Assembly: GCF_036417845.1 (NCBI RefSeq)
Contig: NC_090019.1
Location: 124,001-188,000 of the forward strand
Direction: 5' to 3'
Length of the DNA: 64,000 bases
Origin: Apteryx mantelli
Lineage: Eukaryota > Chordata > Aves > Apterygiformes > Apterygidae
This document shows positions 29,923 through 60,200 of the stretch, in pieces (within the stretch, counting starts at the first letter, position 1; each line of letters begins with the position of its first letter). The position numbers and the translations under genes were made by a program. The notes under the pieces are model-generated. The model searched no databases. It was not told where the DNA came from and was given only the letters and a program-made list of their open reading frames with translations.

Positions 29923-32163
29923 GCAGCGAGGGGGCCCAGGCGTCCGGGAGCCTCCCTCGCCCACAAAGCCAAGGAAGGACCCAGGTGTCCGGGGCGTCCC
30001 CAGAGGGAACCGAGCCTGGCGCCGGGAGGTGGGCGGGGCCGGGCCTAGCCCCGCCCCCCCTTTCCCCAGCCTCCGGTTGGGGGGGGAGGGGGGATCCTCC
30101 CAGGCACCTGGGTCCTCCCCTCCCCCGCTGCTTGTGCTCCCCCACCCATACATGGGGTCCGCCCCCCTACTTTGGGGGGGATCCCCGCGGTTTTGGGGCT
30201 CCCTTGGCGGTTTCAACCCCCCCCCCAAATCTCCCCCGGTTTTGGGGGGCCCCAGGGGTTTTTGGTGACCCCTGACATCCCCCCCCAGCACTTTTGGGGT
30301 TCCCCAGGCCATTCCCCCCCCCCCAAGCCTTCTTTGGCGGTTTCAAGGCCTCCCCTTTCCCATTGGAGCAGTTTCAAGGGCCCCCCGAGGAGTTTTTGGG
30401 CTCCGTCCGTTTTGGGGGGGGCTCCCTGGGTATCAAGGGGGGTTTTGGGGCCCCCCCTGAGCTTTGAGGACCCCCCCCAGACCCCCCCAATCACTTTTGG
30501 GGCTCCCTAGGCCCTTCCCCCCCAAACCTTTGGCGGTTTCAAGGCCTCCCCTTTCCCATTGGAGCGGTTTCAAGGGCCCCCCCGAGGAGTTTTTGGGCTC
30601 CGTCCGTTTTGGGGGGGCTCCCTGAGTATCAAGGGGGGTTTTGGGGCCCCCCCTGAGCTTTGAGGCCCCCCCCAGACCCCCCCAATCCCTTTTGGGGCTC
30701 CCTAGGCCGTTCCCCCCCAAACTTTTGGCGGTTTCAAGGCCTCCCCCTTCCCATTTGAGCAATTTTAAGGGCTCCCCAAGGGGTTTGGGGGCTCCGTCCG
30801 GTTTGGGGGGGCTCCCCGGGTCTCGAGGGGGGTTTGGGGGGGCCCCCCCGGGGTTTGGGGGTCCCCCCCCGTGCTGACGCCCCCCCCCCGCCGCAGCCCC
30901 ACGGGGGAGAAGTTCCGCAGCAAGATCGAGCTGAGCCGCTTCCTGGGGCCGGGCCGCGACCTCGGCAACTTCGACTTCAAGCACGGCCTCGAGCGCCCCG
31001 GCGCCGCCAAGGTGGGCGGGGGGGGCCCCCAAAACCGGGGGGGGGGCCCCCAAAACCGGGGGGGGGGCCCCCAAAACCGGGGGGGCGCCCCAAAATCGGG
31101 GGGGGGCGCCTAAAAGCGTGGGGGAGCCTCGAAACTGGCGGGGGGGGGGGGGAGGCTGCGGCTCGAAGGGGCGAGCGGGGTTGGGGGGCCCCCCCCGAAA
31201 TGTGTGGGGGTGGGGGGGGCGCCCCGAGATCTTTTTTGGGGAGGGGGGAGCACCCTGGGGTGCTGGGGGGGGTCCCCAAGATGGAGGGGGGTCCCCAAGA
31301 TGGAGGGGGGGAGCCTAAAATGGAGGGGGGAGTCCTCAAAATGGAGGAAAGGCCCCTCAAAATGGGGGGGGTCCCAAAATGGGGGGGCCCCTAAAATGGG
31401 GGCCGGGGGGGGGGGTCCTAAAAATGGCGGGGGGGGTCCTAAAATGGCGGTTGGGGGGGTCCCCAAAATGGGGGGGGCTCAAAATAGGGGCTAGGGGGGG
31501 TCCCCAAGATGGAGGAAAAGTCCCCCAAATTGGGGGGGTGTCTTCAAAATAGGGGTCGGGGGGGTCCCAAAATGGCGGGGGGGCCTAAATTAGGGGCTGG
31601 GGGGGCCTAAAAATGGCGGGGGGTCCAAAATGGGGGGGGTCCAAGATGGAGGGAGCCCAAAATGGCACCTGGGGGGGATCCCCAAAATGGGGGGGGCTCA
31701 AAATGGGGGGCTGGGAGTGGCTTAAAATGGGCGGGGCCAGCGGGGGGGGTCCCCCAAATTTCTCCCCCCCCCCTTTTAACGCTTGTTTTCTCCCCCCCCC
31801 CCCCCCCCCCCAGCCCAGGAAGGGCCCCAAGTGGCGCCCGCCCCCGGTGCCCCCCCCGGCGGGGGCGGAGCCAGGGGCCGCGGGGGCGGGGCCTGCGGAG
31901 GGGGAGGGGGAGGGGGGCGCCCCGGCCCCCCCGCCTCCCCCCCCGGCGACGACGGCGGTGGCGGCGCCCCCTTCCCCTTCCCCCGGCCCCCCTCCCCCGC
32001 CGCTGCCCCCCCCTTCCCCTCCCGCCCCTTCCCCCGCCCCCGCCCCGCCCGGCCCCGCCCCCGGCTCCCCGGCCCCGCCCCCGCCGGCCCCGCCCGGCCC
32101 CGCCCCCCCGCGGCGCACCCGCAAGCGGCCCCCGCCGGAGCCCCCCCAGGACAGCGTGGTGGC
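29661..32163 (+). CDS. MBD1: Methyl-CpG-binding domain protein 1, 5' exons only (cut by assembly gap)
   Basis: Coding exons 29661-29770, 30897-31011 and 31814-32163 join in frame (575 bp). A non-coding first exon lies near 26950. The peptide begins MTEGWVDCPALGPGWKRREA and continues RKSGATCGRTDTYYQ, then SPTGEKFRSKIELSRFLGPG and FDFKHG. This is the complete MBD fold and matches MBD1 better than MBD2/3 (GPGWKRRE, ATCGR). MBD1 binds methylated CpG and represses transcription with SETDB1/ATF7IP partners. The third coding exon encodes ~115 residues, mostly Pro/Ala/Gly, ending RRTRKRPPPEPPQDSVVA, apparently replacing the basic linker (TRKR) of mammalian MBD1. The CXXC fingers and repression domain are absent because the N gap follows 45 bases after the donor. 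Position directly after CXXC1 on the same strand supports the call. Confidence 0.93.
29868..29921. repeat. (CA)n microsatellite, MBD1 intron 2
   Basis: CACACACACACGCACGCACA followed by a longer pure (CA) run, about 50 bases in all. It lies between a few copies of the dispersed motif in GGACCCAGGCGTCCGGG orientation. Confidence 0.95.
30170..30890. repeat. ~190-base tandem repeat, MBD1 intron 2
   Basis: Three to four units share GGCGGTTTCAAGGCCTCCCC, CCCATTGGAGC, GAGGAGTTTTTGGGCTCCGT, GTATCAAGGGGGGTTTTGGG and CCTGAGCTTTGAGG. No exon is seen inside. Confidence 0.85.
31012..31813. repeat. GGGGGTCCCAAAATGGGGGG minisatellite, MBD1 intron 3
   Basis: G-rich units of 15-30 bases on the theme CCCCAAAATGGGGG and CCAAGATGGAGGGGGG fill the intron up to a long poly-C tract and the acceptor at 31811-31813. 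Confidence 0.82.
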
Positions 32164-32208
32164 GTGAGTGACGCCGGGGGGGGTGGGGGGGGGTGGGGGG
32201 GGGGTCCA

Positions 32209-32408
32209 NNNNNNNNNNNNNNNNNNNNNNNNNNNNNNNNNNNNNNNNNNNNNNNNNNNNNNNNNNNNNNNNNNNNNNNNNNNNNNNNNNNNNNNNNNNN
32301 NNNNNNNNNNNNNNNNNNNNNNNNNNNNNNNNNNNNNNNNNNNNNNNNNNNNNNNNNNNNNNNNNNNNNNNNNNNNNNNNNNNNNNNNNNNNNNNNNNNN
32401 NNNNNNNN
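32209..32408. other. Assembly gap of 200 N
   Basis: Exactly 200 N, a fixed-size scaffold gap rather than a measured length. The sequence before it is the start of the intron after MBD1 coding exon 3, and the sequence after it is an RBM10 intron. Missing across the gap are the MBD1 CXXC fingers and C-terminus and the RBM10 promoter, RRM1, RanBP2 finger and RRM2. Confidence 0.98.
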
Positions 32409-32865
32409 TGGGAACCCCGAAATGGGGGGAAAAACCCCAAAAATGGAGGAGTTTGGGGGGGCTTTGGGGTGGGGGAGCCCCAAATTGGGGGGAAAAACCC
32501 CAAAATTAGGGAGTTTGGGGGTGTCCTGAAATGGGGGGAACCCCAAAATGGAGGAAAACCCCCAAAAATGGGGAGTTTGGGGAGGGCTTTGGGGTGGGGG
32601 GGCTCCAAATGGGGAGGAAAACCCCAAAATGGGAGGAAAACCCCCCAAAACGGGGACCTTGGGGGGGGGGACAAAATCGGGGACCCCCCAAAACGGCTCG
32701 GGGGGGCCCCCCAAAATGGGGGGAAACACCCCCAAAATGGGGCTTTTTGGGGGATTTAGGGGGATTTGGGGGGGGTTGGGGGGGTGGGTGCTGGGGGGGG
32801 TCACTATGTGGGGGGGGTATTTTGGGGGGGGGCAAGGACTGACACCCCCCCCCCCAACCCTGCAG
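32409..32865. repeat. CCCCAAAATGGGGGGAAAAA minisatellite, RBM10 intron before the linker exon
   Basis: Units of ~100 bases contain GGAGGAAAACCCCCAAAAAT, GGGGAGTTTGGGGAGGGCTT and TTGGGGTGGGGG. The array continues to the acceptor at 32865. Similar CCAAAAATGGG units recur in RBM10 intron 51838-52877. Confidence 0.8.
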
Positions 32866-53699
<20,834 letters not shown>

Positions 53700-53803
53700 C
53701 GCCCCCCCCGCGCCCCGTCACGCCCCGTCACGCCTCGACACGCCTCGACACGTGACGTCCCCCCCCCCGCGTCTTTTGGGGGGGGGTCGAGGGTTTTTTT
53801 TTA

Positions 53804-53809
53804 ATTAAA
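53804..53809 (+). terminator. Poly(A) signal ATTAAA of RBM10
   Basis: ATTAAA follows a T-rich run about 105 bases after the RBM10 stop. It gives a very short 3' UTR ending near 53825-53835. Confidence 0.7.
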
Positions 53810-53879
53810 CGGGTGGAAAATGGACAAAAGCCGAGTCGGGTCTTGTGCCGGGGCGGGGGGGGGGGCCCAGGCGTCCGGG

Positions 53880-54200
53880 CCCCTCCCCCTGTCTTTTGCA
53901 CCTCCCCTTTAAGGCCATCACCCCTTTTTAGGGCTGCTGCCCCTTTAAGCGCATTGCCCCTTTAAGAGCATTGCCCTTTTAAGAGGATTGCCCTTTTAAG
54001 AGCATTGCCCCTTTAAGGGCATTGCCCCTTTAAGGGCATTACCCTTTTAAGGGCGTTGCCCCTTTAAGACCATCGCCCCTTTAAGGGCGTTGCCCCTTTA
54101 AGGCCCTTTTCCCTCGGGGGGGGGTTTATTCCCCTCCACCTGCCCCTTTAAACCCCCTTTTTTCCGCGGGAGGCGCCGCGCGGCCCCTTTAAGGCTTAAA
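53880..54200. repeat. GCATTGCCCCTTTAAGGGCA repeat downstream of RBM10
   Basis: About fifteen CCCCTTTAAG-containing units of ~20 bases. The same CCCCTTTAAG core makes up the large array in CDK16 intron 1 (57395-59630). Confidence 0.85.
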
Positions 54201-54329
54201 GGGGGAGGGGCGGGCCCCGCCTGCTGCGATTGGCTGCGGTGGGCCCCACCTCCCCCTTCGCGGCCCCGCCCCCTCCCTTTGCACGTGGTGGGGGGCGGGG
54301 CCTGGTGGGGGGGGTCGGGCCGGGACACG

Positions 54330-54980
54330 CTAAGGTCACGCCAGGACACGGGGGCACGTTAAGGCCACGCTAAGGAGAGGAGAACATGCTAGGAACATGC
54401 TAAGGCCATGGGGACACACTAAGATCATGCTAAGGGCACACGGACACACTAAGGACACACTAGGAACATGCTAAGGCCACGGGGACACGCTAAGAACATG
54501 CTAAGGGCACACGGACACACTAAGGACACGCTAAGGAGAGGAGAACACGCTAGGAACACGCTAAGGACACGCTAGGAACATGCTAAGGCCACGGGGACAC
54601 GCTAAGAACATGCTAAGGGCACACAGACACACTAAGGACACGCTAAGGAGAGGAGAACACGCTAGGAACACGCTAAGGACAGGCTAGGAACACGCTAAGG
54701 CCACGGGGACACGCTAAGAACATGCTAAGGGCACACGGACACGCTAAGGCCACGCTAGGAACATGCTAAGGCCACAGGGACACACTAAGGACATGCTAAG
54801 GGCACACGGACACGCTAAGGACACGCTAAGGAGAGGAGAACACGCTAGGAACATGCTAAGGACACGCTAGGAACACGCTAAGGTGACAGGGACACACTAA
54901 GAACACGCCGGGGCTCACGGACATGCTAAGGTCACGCTAAGGGCGCATTGGACACGCTAAGGTCACGCTAAGGCCCCGGC
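54330..54980. repeat. ACACGCTAAGGACACGCTAA minisatellite between RBM10 and CDK16
   Basis: Units of GGACACGCTAAGG, GAACATGCTAAGG and GGCACACGGACAC, with a ~130-base higher-order period marked by AAGGAGAGGAGAACACGCTA. The core ACACGCTAAGG is the reverse complement of the CCTTAGCGTGT repeat in CXXC1 intron 5. Confidence 0.88.
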
Positions 54981-54989
54981 GGGGCCCGG

Positions 54990-56300
54990 GCGGGGGGAGG
55001 GGCGGCAGATGGCGGCCGGGGCGGGGGAGGGGCCCCCCCGCCGGGCTCTGACCTACTTGGGGCTGGCCCCTCCCCCACCTCCCGGGGCCCAGGCGTCCGG
55101 GCCCTTCTCCCCCTCCCCCCTCCCCCCCATTTCCAGGGGGCCCAGGCGTCCGAGGGGCCCAGGCGTCCGGGAACCCCCATTGCAGCCCCCCCCATTTCCA
55201 GGGGGCCCAGGCGTCCGGGGGGCCCAGGCGTCCGGGCAGCTCCCCTCCCCCCACCATGAGGGGCCCAGGCGTCCGAGCGCAGCTCCCCCCCCCCCACCTC
55301 GGCACAGCACGGAGGGGGCGTGGCCCGATCTCGCCCCGCCCCCCGGCAGCAGGGAGGGAGGGGCAGAGCGGCCGCCGCGGGCTGCACCATTCCCCGTGAG
55401 GGGTGGGGGAGCACGGGGGGGGTGTACACTAATCTCCCCCCCTTCCCCCCCGCTTCCCTCGCGGTGCTGCCCGACGCGGGGGGAGGGAGCAAACGGCGAG
55501 ACCCCCCCCTATAATAAAAAGGCGCCATTTCGTTTGGGGGGAAACCCGTTAAATCCCGTTATTTCCCCCCTTCTCCCCCCCCCTCCCGCTGCTCGGTTGG
55601 TATCGCCCAACCGCTCGCTGCGCGCCGCCCCCCCTCCCACCCGGGCCGCACCATTCCGCTCCGCCGCGGGGGGGGACGACACGGATCCGCCACCCTCCCC
55701 TCCCTCTTTTCCACAGCCGCATTTAAACCGCTTTTCGTTCTTAAAGGGAGGGGTCGCCATGGGGGTTCCCCCCCCTCCTCACCGCCCCCCCCCGAAAGGG
55801 GGCCCCGACGTGGCGGCATCCGTCCGTCCCGTTCCCCACCCCCCTGCGCCGCCTCAGCGATGGTATCGCCCCGCGCGCCGCCATTTTGTGGCGCCCGCTG
55901 AGGCGCCCCGCTGTGGCGGGGGGGGGGGGAGGCGGGATGTACCACGTCGCGCGGCGGGAGGGGGGGTAAAGCAGCCTCACCCCCCCCGCCTCCTTCCCAG
56001 CGCAGAAAACAGCCGGAAATACGTAACAGCGCCGATTTCTACGTCACGGCAGTGACGCTGAGTTGCCCCCCTCGTCGCTGTTCCCTTAGAGCGCGGCCGA
56101 GCGGCGCTTCCAACGTTCCCCCCCCCCCCCGCGCGCTGTGGTACCGCCCAACCGCCTCCAGCTCGGGCCGTACCACCGGCGACGCCGGGGGAGGGGGGGG
56201 CGGCCGGCAGCACCGCTCCGTCCCCCCGTCCCCGCAGAGCCGCCGTCCCCACAGAAGGGGAGAGAAAGAGACACTAAATCGGGGTTAAAAAAATGAAGGA
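54990..56300. other. CpG-rich intergenic region before CDK16; no gene recognised
   Basis: 55075-55285 holds seven copies of the dispersed motif in the GGGCCCAGGCGTCCGGG orientation. The rest is CpG island with scattered promoter-like elements: CGCCATTTCGTTTGG (55521), CGCCGCCATTTTGTGGCG (55875, YY1 type), and recurring ACCATTCC (55386, 55649) and GGTAYCGCCC (55600, 55862, 56140). Frames on both strands lack recognisable domains or splice structure. UBA1, expected here by mammalian order, is not found. Confidence 0.6.
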
Positions 56301-56379
56301 GCGGCTGTGATAAAAAATGATAATTAAAAGAAAGCAGAGAGGCGGTGGCGCTGCTCCCGCTTCCCCCCCCTCCCCCCGC

Positions 56380-56725
56380 GGGCGGAATGGTTCGGCCCGC
56401 GCGGGGCGGGGCGGGAAGGGGGGTGGAGCGCGGGCGGGCGGCGCCGCGGCGCAGTCGCAGGGCGGGTGGCGGCCGCGGCGGGGGGGGGGGGGGGAGGCGC
56501 CGCCGCCGGTGCCGTTAACGGGGCCGGGCGAGTTTTGACCGCAGGACGGGGGGGGGGAAGCGGCAGCCGTTTCCCTGCCCCCCCCCTCCGCCACCCCCCC
56601 CTCAATCCTCCCCCTTTACCGGCGGCGCTGGGGGCCCCCGGCAGGCCGCAACCGGCCGCTGCCGCCGCCGCCGCCGGCCATGGCCGAGGACTATTGGGAC
56701 CCGCCGCCGAGCCGCTGACAGCGGG
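56380..56725 (+). promoter_or_regulatory. CDK16 CpG-island promoter and non-coding first exon with upstream ORF
   Basis: The region is nearly pure G+C with GC boxes (GCGGGGCGGGGCGGG near 56400). It ends in a donor (GCGG|GGTAAG, GT at 56726) that can splice to the acceptor at 57258. Just before the donor, GCCATGG at 56680 opens a 12-residue upstream ORF, MAEDYWDPPPSR, ending TGA at 56716-56718. The transcription start cannot be placed exactly. Confidence 0.6.
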
Positions 56726-56829
56726 GTAAGGCCCCGCGGTGACCTCTGACCTCCCCCCGGGGTGACCTATGACCCTTGACCCCCCCCGCCTCGCCTCTGA
56801 CCTCTTTACTCCCCCCCCCCCCCCCAGGC

Positions 56830-57245
56830 TGTGAAGGGGCCCAGGCGTCCGGGCCCCCCCCCCCCCAGTGACCCAAAGGGGCCCAGGCGTCCGGGTTCCC
56901 CCCCCTCCCCCCAGGCTCTGAAGGGGCCCAGGCGTCCGGGTTCCCCCCCCCAAGGCTCTTAAAGGGCCCAGGCATCCAGGCCCCCCCCCCCCAGTGACCC
57001 AAAGGGGCCCAGGCGTCCGGGCCCCCCCCCCAGGCTCTTAAAGGGGCCCAGGTGTCCGGGTTTCCCCCCCCCCAATGCTCTTAAGGGGCCCAGGCGTCCG
57101 AGCCCCCCCCCAAGGCTCTTAAAGGGGACCAGGCATCCAGGCCCCCCGCACCCCAGTGACCCAAAGGGACCCAGGCGTCCGGGTCCCCCCCCCCCCCCCC
57201 AGCTGTCAGAGGGGGCCCAGGCGTCCGGGCCCCGCCCCCTGACAC
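56830..57245. repeat. Inverted-orientation GGGCCCAGGCGTCCGGG array, CDK16 5' UTR intron
   Basis: About ten units of AAAGGGGCCCAGGCGTCCGG alternate with CCCCCCCAGTGACCC or CCCCAGGCTCTT spacers. The motif is on the opposite strand compared with the arrays in the SYCE1-like gene, most of CXXC1 and RBM10. Confidence 0.88.
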
Positions 57246-57272
57246 CCCCCCCTCCCCAGCAGCACCGCTGCC

Positions 57273-60200
57273 ATGGACCGGATGAAGAAGATCAAGCGGC
57301 AGCTCTCCATGACGCTGCGGGGCGGCCGGCCCGGCGACCGCGGCCTCGGCGAACCCCGCGACGAGGGGCCTGGCAGCGACACTGGTGAGCCCCTGCGCCG
57401 CCCCTTTAAGGCGGGGGGGGCGGGGCGTGAGGGAGGCGCCCGCCCCTTTAAGGCGGCGGGGGCGAGGGAGGCGCCCGCCCCTTTAAGGCCGTGGGGGCGA
57501 GGGAGGCACCCGCCCCTTTAAGGCTGTGGGGGCGAGGGAGGCGCCTGCCCCTTTAAGGCTGTGGGGGGTGAGGGAGGCGCCTGCCCCTTTAAGGCGGTGG
57601 GGGCTGCAGGAGGCGCCCGCCCCTTTAAGGCGGCAGGGGTGAGGGAGGCGCCCGCCCCTTTAAGGCTGCGGGGGTGAGGGAGGCGCCCGCCCCTTTAAGG
57701 CGGCGGGGGTGAGGCGCCCGCCCCTTTAAGGCGGCGGGGGCGAGGGAGGCACCCGCCCCTTTAAGGCGGCGGGGGCGAGGGAGGCGCCTGCCCCTTTAAG
57801 ATGGCTGGAGGTTGAGGGAGGTGCCTGCGCCTTTAAGATGGTGGGGGTGGGGTTTGAGGTGTGCGCCTGCCCCTTTAAGAGACTGCGCCCGTGCTCATCC
57901 CTTTAAGGAAATTGTGTGAGAGTTTTCAGATGGGCACCTGCCCCTTTAAGATGCGGGGGTGGGGCTTGAGATGGATGCCTGCCCCTTTAAGAGGAGGGTG
58001 CTTGATGTGGGGCCCCTGCCCCTTTAAGGAGGTTAGGGGTGGGGTTTCAGGTGTGCAGTGCCCGCCCCTTTAAGATGGCAGTTCCATGGGGCCCTGCCCC
58101 TTTAAGTTGGACCGGGAGCAGGGGGACTGTGGGAGGCGCCCGCCCCTTTAAGGCGGCTGGGGGCTGCGGGAGGCGCCCGCCCCTTTAAGATGGCAGATGC
58201 TAGGGAAGTGCTCACCCCTTTAAGATGGTTGGGGTGGGGGCTTGAGGCTAGTGCCTGCCCCTTTAAGAGATTGTGGTGGTGCCTGCCCCTTTAAGATAGC
58301 GGGGGGCTGCAGGAGGCGCCTGTGCCTTTAAGATGATCGGGGTGGGGTTTGAGGTGTGCATCTGCCCCTTTAAGATGGTTGGGCTGTGGTTTGACGTGTG
58401 TTGCTGCCCCTTTAAGAGGTTGCACTTGTGCTCATCCCTTTAAGGAGATTGTGGTGGAGTTTTTAAATGGGCACCTGCCCCTTTAAGAAGGTTGGGGGCG
58501 GGGTTTCAGGTGTGCGCCTGCCCCTTTAAGATGGTTTTTGGCCAGGTTTGAGGCAGGTGCATGCGAGGCTGCTGCAGTGCCCGCCCCTTTAAGATGGTCA
58601 TTCCATGGGGCCCTGCCCCTTTAAGGTGGCTGGAGAGGTGCCTGCACCTTTAAGATCACTGATTGTAGGGATGATGTGTCTGCCCCTTTAAGAGCTGAAG
58701 GTGGTGCCTGTCCCTTTAAGACAGGCATTTGGGGATTTTGAGGCAGGTGCCTGTCCCTTTAAGATGGTTGGCGGGGGCTCAGGGAGGTGCCTGCCCCTTT
58801 AAGGGGGTTTGGAGGGGCTTGCCTGGCCCTTTAAAATGCCAGTGAGGGGCACTGCACCTTTAAGAGAGCCGCACTGGGAGGTTGCGTCAGTGTCTGCCCC
58901 TTTAAGAGCACAACGCTGAGGATAGATGAGGGCGCCTGCCCCTTTAAGGCCCTGCAGTGGCGTTTGTACCTTTAAGGCAGGGACTGAGGTGGTGCCTGCC
59001 CCTTTAAGAGACAGCGATGATTTCTGCTCCTTTAAGATGATTCTTGGTGGAGGCCATCTGCCCCTTTAAGACAGTTGTGGGGGAGCGCCTGCCCCTTTAA
59101 GAGTCTGGGTTGCAGGATGCATCTGCCCCTTTAAGAGTCTGGGCGCTGCCTGCCTCTTTAAGACACCAGGGCTGGGGGGGCAGATGTCTGTGCCTTTAAA
59201 AGCTGGGGGTGGTGTCTGCCCCTTTAAGATGGCCAAGAGGTGCCTGCCCCTTTAAGGAGCTGCAGTAGTGCTTGACAGGAGTTGCCCACCCCTTTAAGAA
59301 GCTGGTGTGGCACCTGCCCCTTTAAGATGGCCATGCTGGGCACCGAAATGGGTGCCTGCCCCTTTAAGAAGTTAAAGAAAACTATATGCATCTTTAAAAC
59401 TTTGGGGACTGATGCCTTTAAGAGTATTTGTATCTGGCTGTATTTAATCCGCGTCGGACTTTGCCTTTAAGATTTCCTTCCGGCTGACTCTGTTTTTTGT
59501 GCTCTGCCCCTTTAAGAAGCCGCGGTTCACCGTCCCTTTAAGACCTTTTATTTTTTACCAGCCTGTTACCAAAGCCGCCTGCAGCCCTTTAAAGTGGTGC
59601 CTGCTCCTTTAAGGCGTCATTAGCATAGCCCCGCCCCACCGCGCAGCCCGCGGGCAGGAGGCGCCTTCGCGCCCGGCCCCGCCCCCCCTCCCCCGGGCCG
59701 GCCCCGCCCAATAGCGGGAGGGGCCGTGATTGGTGGGAAGGAGCTGGGCGGGCGGCCAATCAGCGGCGAGCGAGGGGCGGGGCTTCTCCGGGGCCGTAAG
59801 GGAGGGGCTGAGGAGGGGACCGGAAGGGAGCGGTCGGTTTTGGGGTGATTTGGAGCGATTTTGGGGCAGTTTGGGTTATTTGGGGTCATTTTGGGGGGGT
59901 TTGGGGGGCGCCGGGTCCATTTTTGGGGTGATTTTGGGCCTTTTTGGGGCTCCCTGACCCCCCCGGCCTCACTCATGGTATTCCCAGGGGGGTTTTGGGG
60001 GTGATTCGGGGCATTTTGGGGCCATTTTGGGGGTTTTGGGGGGCACCGGGTCCATTTTTGGGGTGATTTGGGGCGTTTTTGGGGCACCCAGCCCCCCCCA
60101 GCCCCCCCAGAGCGGGCAGCCGCCAGGGGCCACCCGGCTTCACCCAAGAGGTTCCCGGGGGGGGTTTGGGTCAATTTGGGTCAATTTGGGTCAATTTTGG

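Noticed and set aside
55009-56055. A 348-codon + frame and several minus frames in the spacer before CDK16, considered as remnants of UBA1
   Set aside because: No ThiF-like or adenylation motifs are visible. The frames are driven by composition and by copies of the GGGCCCAGGCGTCCGGG motif.
54990-56300. Endogenous retrovirus or transposon remnants anywhere in the window
   Set aside because: No reverse transcriptase, integrase, transposase, long terminal repeat or CR1-like sequence was recognised. The repeats are all tandem minisatellites.
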